From the NCBI GenBank assembly GCA_025331565.1, contig JAFREQ010000152.1, positions 248,001 to 312,000 of the forward strand: 64,000 nucleotides of DNA. Reading direction: 5' to 3'. Of this stretch, positions 58,366 through 64,000 are shown one piece after another. Source of the stretch: Holacanthus passer. Taxonomy: Eukaryota; Chordata; Actinopteri; Pomacanthidae. Position 1 is the first letter of the stretch; each line of letters opens with the position of its first letter. A program made the position numbers and the translations under genes. The notes beneath the pieces were generated by a model, which saw only the letters and a list, made by a program, of their open reading frames with translations, was not told the DNA's origin and searched no databases.

Positions 58366-58459
58366 TAAGCACTGATCTCCACATCCTGCTGGGTTCAGGG
58401 CCAGCAGTGAAACGAGTGCCCAGACACCGCTGCCAGCCCCAGGGAGGGATGGAGAACGG

Positions 58460-58485
58460 ACACACACACACACACACACACACAC
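58460..58485. repeat. (CA)n microsatellite
   Basis: Pure CA array followed by CGTACGTAC. Confidence 0.94.
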
Positions 58486-59128
58486 GTACGTACAGAAAAA
58501 CAGAAAGAGGAAGAAAAAAGAGAAAGAAAAGGGTTGGCAGGAGGCGTCGCCTGCCAAGAATGCTACCATCTGTAATAGCATGACTTCAGGGCAACTTCTT
58601 GAAATTTACCACTTCATTCTGAGTAACCTCTTCACCTACTATTGTTTATGAAAATTAGGGCTCGCTGTCATCAAACCCAAAGTATTCCCCCTTTGGAGCT
58701 GATGCGTGCCTGTGTTTGCAATTGTGAATGAAACTCGCATATTTTTTAATTAAAGCAGCGAATCCACAACAAACACAACGCGCTTTGCAAAACAGACGAG
58801 TTGTTTTGTTTTCCTGCACATGCCTGTGAAATTTTACATGCAAAACACATGTAATTATATCTGTGAGAAAGCTCATCATTTCAAGACAGAGATACCGAAA
58901 GCCACACAGGCAATCTCATGATGGTTAACACACACACAACCTCCCACACACACACACACACAGAGTGGTGGTTCCGTATTTTGGAAAGAGGAACTTGTAC
59001 TGGCTCACTGGTGCCAGTATGTCTGTGGCAGTGTGGCAGCCATGGTGTTCCGCCACCCTCACCCTCGCTCTCCACCAAGACCCAAACCACAAGCCAATAC
59101 CCACAAGCCAGAGAGGCCTGGATGAATA

Positions 59129-59131
<3 letters not shown>
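58486..59131. other. Anonymous stretch
   Basis: A short CA run lies at 58945-58961. Frames at 58881-59424 owe their length to CA arrays. No gene is seen. Confidence 0.55.
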
Positions 59132-59169
<38 letters not shown>

Positions 59170-59194
59170 ACACCTCACACACACACACACACAC
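59132..59194. repeat. Interrupted (CA)n microsatellite
   Basis: Two CA blocks separated by CATACA and CCTCAC, about 63 bp in total. Confidence 0.95.
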
Positions 59195-59490
59195 TCAACC
59201 AACCACACATACCAAGTAAAGAGGTAGAGTTCTGGAAAATGAGAATGAGTGAGGTTTCTGTCTTTCTCTGTCTTCTCTTCCCCCTTTTTAATCATCCAGG
59301 CCTGAAAGGGCACACAGAGTTCAGCAGGGACAAGGAGGCCTGTAGGCGGGGAGGTGCCGCTTCAGAGATGAGCAACAGCCTTACTATATACTACGCAGCC
59401 TGGCCTGGGAAACAGAGGCGATGACTGGTCTGAAATACGTCTGTCACAGAGCATCAGGGTGTGTGTGTGCGTGCGTGTGTGCTCTTTGTC

Positions 59491-60303
59491 AGGAAGCGTT
59501 CAGATATACTTAGAATAAAAGTAGCAATACCCCATTTGAAGTAGAAACTGATGTCGTCTGTGTTGGTTTCAGCCCATTCATCTCAGTGTTTCCTTGGTGG
59601 GAGGAGGCGGCTCGTCAAGCGTTCACTGCTGGTTAACACCCCATCTGTTTTCATGCAAACACAGGAGGGCGCCAAAGTCAGACATTTTTAAATTTGACAC
59701 ATCGTGGATTTAAGTAAAAGTAGCAGAGTAAAGCTACTCCATGACAAAATAAAAGTCCTGACTTTTTTAATGTTGCCATTTGTGCTGATGGTGCTAGATC
59801 TATCCACTGTGCTTCATGAAATGTTGGGTAGTCACTTCGGTTCATGTTTCATTAGTTTATCATTTGTTATCTTTATCTGCCAAGTAACCTGTAATTACAG
59901 GTGTCAGAAAATGTTAATAAAAATTTCTATTTCTCTCTGAACTGCATTGAAGTGAATTAAAGCATCTCATAGATGCACTTGAGCTGCAAGTTAGGAAATA
60001 AAATGGCAGCAAATGTTAATTATCAAATCTAAAAGTAGTTATTACAACAAAATGACAGGGTTTTAAGTTAATGTGTAAAGAGCTTTTTAACGTTGACACT
60101 GGATCTAATTTATACTATTGTGTAGCTGATTCATCATATTTCATGGTAACTGGTAAAATGTCAAATAAATTTAGTGCAGTAAAAAGTACAATATTTGATT
60201 CTTAGATGCAATGAAGCAGAATTGAAATGCATACTACAAATCCCTGAAAATTGTACTTAAGTAGCCAATTTGAATAAACTTGCTTAGTTATTTTCCACCT
60301 CTG
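59491..60303 (+). mobile_element. hAT-type MITE relic, copy 3, left end duplicated
   Basis: AGGAAGCGTTCAGATATACT and AATAAAAGTAGCAATACCCC (59491-59532) are a first left end. After about 170 bp of unrelated sequence a second left part appears: TTAAGTAAAAGTAGCAGAGT at 59709, then AAAATAAAAGTCCTGACTTT. The element then runs to its right end, AAATTGTACTTAAGTAGCC (60249-60267), TTGCTTAGTTATTTTCCACC and TCTG at 60303. The terminal TTTTCCACCTCTG is a mutated form of the CCACCACTG terminus. The middle is diverged and codes for nothing. Confidence 0.7.
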
Positions 60304-61168
60304 TGTCTTGTTTGCCTGTGTTCATGAAAAGCCGAGCAGATTGAACGCCACCTGCAGCAAAAGCATAATTTCACTTTCGAGTGGAACAGAGCGTACGGTA
60401 CCCAAGGTGTCCGCTTAAATCTTACACCCAGAGCTCCACATCTCACCATGTCGTGTGTATGTGAGTGTGAGTGTGTATACGAAGTGTTGAAGGTTAGGGT
60501 TCCTGTATGTGTTCCCCCAGTTGTGTAATGGCCCAGTGGAGTAGAAAGTGATGAGAAGCCGGTGTTAGAGCCCAAAGCAGGCCCTTATATGGAGCTCTGG
60601 AGCTGTTTTCTCTCCTCTCCGCTGTCTTGCTTCTCTCCAAAAGTGCTACAAGGTCGGAAGAGAAGAGGACATCCTTCCAAGTCAACATATTTACATATTT
60701 GCAGCGATGTGGGGATATTCAGCCGAGTGTTGGCAGGCGAGGCAGTGGTCAGCCAGGACAGCTGAAAGTGGACATCTGGGCCTGGGCCTTGGCTGTGGCT
60801 CACTCCCTTGCCCTTATCGCCGGATCTCTGACAGACGAAACATGATACATTGACAGCTTTGTGCAACTCATTCGACGTCTTGAGATTTTATCTTTTATGA
60901 AAACTTTGCATGAACTTACATATGGGGAACCAGACGTAATATATGACTATCATCCATAACATACCGTGGCGCTATAGAGGGCATATTTTATGTGTAATCC
61001 CAATTGCTGTAATGTAGCAAGTTTTACAACAAGAGATTTTCTCTCATTTTCGACACACCGGGTCATGTCATGCCTTGTCATATACATCTTTTGGCAACAG
61101 CCCTTGCAAGTACCCCAGGGAACCCCTTGTCTTCTTCTTCAACCCCCCGCCTCCCCCACCTCCACTTC
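60304..61168. other. Anonymous stretch
   Basis: 60585-60866 is moderately complex, with a 93-codon minus and a 72-codon plus frame of ordinary composition. None is recognised. No repeat family is seen. Confidence 0.5.
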
Positions 61169-61189
61169 CACACACACACACACACACAC
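61169..61189. repeat. (CA)n microsatellite
   Basis: Short pure CA array within a C-rich stretch. Confidence 0.9.
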
Positions 61190-62801
61190 CTTCTTCCCTC
61201 TCTCTCTTTTGTCCCTTCCCTCCTCTCTCACCCCCATAGCTCTTGCTAGGAACACAGCACCATGTTTCTCTTGGCAGAACTCTGCAGGCTGTCCCTGCGT
61301 GCCTGAAAAACCAGCGTTCTCCCCCTCGTCCCTGCAGCCAACGCGCACATTTCTCACATTTTCTGCCTGCTCTCTGTGAACAGTTCACTTCAGCCTCCTC
61401 ACATCATCCAGGCTCCCAGGCAATGCAGGACAGGGTGGGACAAATACGTCCTCTCGCTTACATTACATCCACATCCTCCCTGTCTCTCTTCCTCTGTCTC
61501 CAAAGTCTCTCTATAATTCACTCTCACTCCATCCAAATCCCTCTCTCTGGTGGTTACTTGCCCTTTTTGCTCTGTCTGAGCGAGCCAGCTCGGTGCAGGT
61601 GTGTGAGTGTCTGCATTACTGTAGTGTGATGAGGGAAAGCTGTTGATATGAAAGTGTCTGAGCTAATAGGGAGGAAACCGGGTGTCTGGCAGGCACTGTC
61701 TCACAGACGAGTGTCGGTTTGGGGGCACACAGATGTCTCAGCCAGTTAAGAAACTGACTTTCAGATTAGTGCAGCTGCACAGGTGCAAGATTCAATTCAA
61801 ATGTGGGAAGTGGCGTACCCACTGCAATAATGAGGGTAACCTTACAAGAGCTGAATGAAACACAGAGAGAGGCAGGGTGAGCGTGTGGTCGACTGCGCAT
61901 ATGAACGCATTTGAGACGAACTGGGCTCGATTCAAACAGCTGGAACTGAATCCAATCGCCTTCAACTACAGAGGATGGACGTTTAACCTCTATCCCACAC
62001 ACCGGGCTGTTTGGCAGCAGATCACCATTTGTATTTATTATTTAATTTATTTCTTCTAAACTTTAATTTAAACTTTATTTCCTCTGTGAGTCCGGGGTCT
62101 GGGCATTGCTACATAAATGAACGTTCTCAGAAAAGAAGAAGGAGGAGGGAAAAAAAAGGAAAAAAAGTGCAGCCTGTCTCTTGGGTGCCCTTTTTGCCAT
62201 CCCATTTCCTATGCATCTGGTCTGTGTTTGTGCGGAGAGGGAGAGGGGGAGCAAAAGGGGGACGGCCGTCTGGGGCCGATTAATAACCAGTGATTTATAG
62301 GAACTTTTATAGAATAATACAATAAAAATGTGTGCGTACGTGTGTGCGAGCGCATGTGTGCTCATGTGTTTGTATGTGTGCTCCCCTTAGTGAAAGTGCA
62401 CACAATGCTTTTCTAATTCTGGGGAATCAAAAACAAATTATCGGGGAAAAAACACAGACCGTGCTCGGGATAAATTGGGCACAGATGGAGGCAGGAAATA
62501 AAAAGGAGCGAAGAGAAGACACTGGGAGGAAGGAGCACAAGAGGAGGACAAGGAGGACCGTGAGGGAAGAAGGGGGTACCAGAGAGAGTGACAGAGCGAG
62601 GGCAGGGACAGGGTGAGGATGTGATGGAGAGAGGTAAAAGAGAAGAGGGAAGAGAGAGAGGGATGGAGAGAGGGTGAGCAAGAGGACAGGGATGATGTGG
62701 AGGAAGAGTGGAGAGTGGGAGGAGAGAGATCAGGGGAGTTCCCATGCCCTGTGCAAAGGAAATGGGCTTAAGAGAGGGGGCTAGCATGTGTGTGCTGTAT
62801 C
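61190..62801. other. Anonymous stretch with purine-rich segment
   Basis: 62485-62760 is strongly purine-rich on the plus strand. 62262-62332 is AT-rich with HOX/CDX-like TTTATAG words. No gene is recognised. Confidence 0.5.
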
Positions 62802-62819
62802 TGTGTGTGTGTGTGTGTG
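62802..62819. repeat. Short (GT)n microsatellite
   Basis: Nine GT units. Confidence 0.88.
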
Positions 62820-62937
62820 CGAGCGGGCAATGAGATGAGCAGACCCCTCTCTGGCACAGAACTGTATTTCCTTTCCAAAGTGCAATCTGCCTCCCCCCTC
62901 AAATCCCTGTTCATCCCCATCCATTCTCATCACATGC

Positions 62938-62941
<4 letters not shown>

Positions 62942-62976
<35 letters not shown>
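62942..62976. repeat. (CA)n microsatellite
   Basis: Pure CA array after CGCA. Confidence 0.95.
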
Positions 62977-62977
<1 letters not shown>

Positions 62978-63334
62978 GATCTCATTAACTGACTGCTGGT
63001 GAAGTGATGGGTCCTCTTGTCACACCCACATGGCTTTTACGTTTGGCTCATTAGACCTGGTGTTTAACAGCAGCAGCAGCTCTCCGTTCCACGTGCAGGT
63101 TCAGAGTTTATCTCATGTTCCTTTATATATGTTCTGATCATATATGTCAGACAGAAAACAAAATAAAAAACTATTTAAAACCTTTCACGTCGTAGTTTTG
63201 TACAATAGTGATCCTTTGCATTCTTTGTGCAAATAGATACTTACTTTTTTTTGTTTCTGTTGTGGGACAGTTTGAGTCCAGTGCATTGGGTATAATAATC
63301 TTGCACAGCCTGTAGGCACCAAGATCCTATCAGA
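62977..63334. other. Anonymous stretch
   Basis: Nothing recognisable except a (CAG)4-like run at about 63068-63080 and a T run at 63245-63252. Confidence 0.55.
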
Positions 63335-63441
63335 CTTGAACTTTACTTTATGACCCAGGTTGTTCTCTCCTGACTAAATCCTTGCTTGTGTTGTATCAAC
63401 TTTCAGATGTACGTCGCTTTGGATAAAAGCCTCTGCTAAAT
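63335..63441 (+). mobile_element. V-SINE/L2-type 3' tail fragment
   Basis: ATGTACGTCGCTTTGGATAA (63407-63426) followed by AAGCCTCTGCTAAAT is the shared 3' tail of V-SINEs and their L2-like partner LINEs in fish. The preceding CCTTGCTTGTGTTGTATCAA fits a common upstream part. No head with tRNA-like boxes is visible, so this is a truncated copy. Confidence 0.75.
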
Positions 63442-64000
63442 TCTCACTCGACATTTGAACAACATTACAAAATAGCCAATACAAAATAATATCACACCAA
63501 TTAGTAGACTCCAAGGTAAACTATGAATGATATTGGACACGGGCATGATACTTACTTAATTAGAAAGCGATCAATACATCTATATGGACAATTCAAGCTT
63601 ATGAGAGGTGTATTGATTTCAACTGTATGACTGTATGTATCAATACAATTATGCTACAGAAATGCCAAGATACTGTATGTTTGAGGCAATGTAGAAAGAG
63701 ACCACCAGAGAGAATTGTTTCCAACTTTAAGATGTTTTACTCCTTATCAATGTGTTTTTCTTTCTAATCGATATTGCCTGATATATAATGATCAATTTTT
63801 CAAATATTGATATTGGTATTAGCATCAAAATCCAGTTCTTATTCAGAACTGCAGTACACATATTGATGTATGTCATATTCAGGTGTCTTTCACATGCTTT
63901 GTGTGGGAGTTGTTTTGTTACCGGATCATGTGGAGTTGGGTAAGTGTAAGCTCTGACTCTGTGGAATGGACAGTGGGGGCCAGCAACAAGCACTTCCCAG
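63442..64000. other. Anonymous AT-rich stretch to window edge
   Basis: No gene or repeat is recognised. A donor-like GGGTAAGTG at about 63939 is isolated. Confidence 0.55.

Noticed and set aside
1..64000. A new multi-gene biological system
   Set aside because: No supported protein-coding gene or operon-like grouping is present. The content is repeats, microsatellites and anonymous DNA.

Overview
The window reads as non-coding nuclear DNA from a ray-finned (teleost) fish, most likely a percomorph. The evidence is dense and long (CA)n/(GT)n microsatellites, general CpG depletion, and many eroded interspersed repeats of types I know from spiny-rayed fish genomes. These include a Tc1-like transposase relic, hAT-type MITEs with CAGTGGTGG-like ends, tRNA-derived SINEs and V-SINE/L2-type 3' tails. 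Family assignments come from memory of such repeats, not from a database search. No bacterial, organellar or viral gene organisation is visible. The species and the locus cannot be named.

No protein-coding gene, rRNA, functional tRNA or CRISPR array is supported. Almost all open frames are short. The longest (150 to 210 codons) lie in strand-asymmetric purine/pyrimidine tracts or in CA arrays, where stop codons are rare. A few places look exon-like or promoter-like without being convincing: minus-strand frames at 18076-18317 and 51604-52014, a TATA-like motif with a CpG cluster at 57134-57310, and an isolated CpG cluster at 24144-24254. The window is best read as a long intron or an intergenic stretch.

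Layout. 1-8130 is low-complexity DNA with CA arrays and one composite repeat (6508-7400). 8131-8934 is a Tc1/mariner relic. 8935-15376 is mostly anonymous, with a reverse composite-repeat fragment (11090-11330), a 58-bp GT array (12831-12888) and a tRNA-SINE (13256-13420). 15377-25800 holds a dispersed repeat whose sister copy is at 55086-55350, a SINE relic, G-rich tracts, a GT array, a 'gtccacacg' repeat and a degenerate tandem repeat. 25800-37600 holds a Z-DNA-prone tract, one hAT-type MITE, pieces of a widespread fish repeat and a conserved-element-like block near 33.8 kb. 37600-49000 holds a SINE, a strong 14-bp-stem hairpin (37920-37953), an ATTGA-tailed repeat, purine tracts, another piece of the fish repeat, a second composite repeat and a second MITE with two facing ends. 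49000-64000 has a third MITE, several CA arrays and a SINE/LINE tail.

There are no genes here to act together. I did not find a credible new biological system. The observations most worth checking are the composite repeat family with modules in a conserved order, the facing MITE ends, the perfect hairpin, the isolated CpG cluster and the few exon-like or promoter-like spots.
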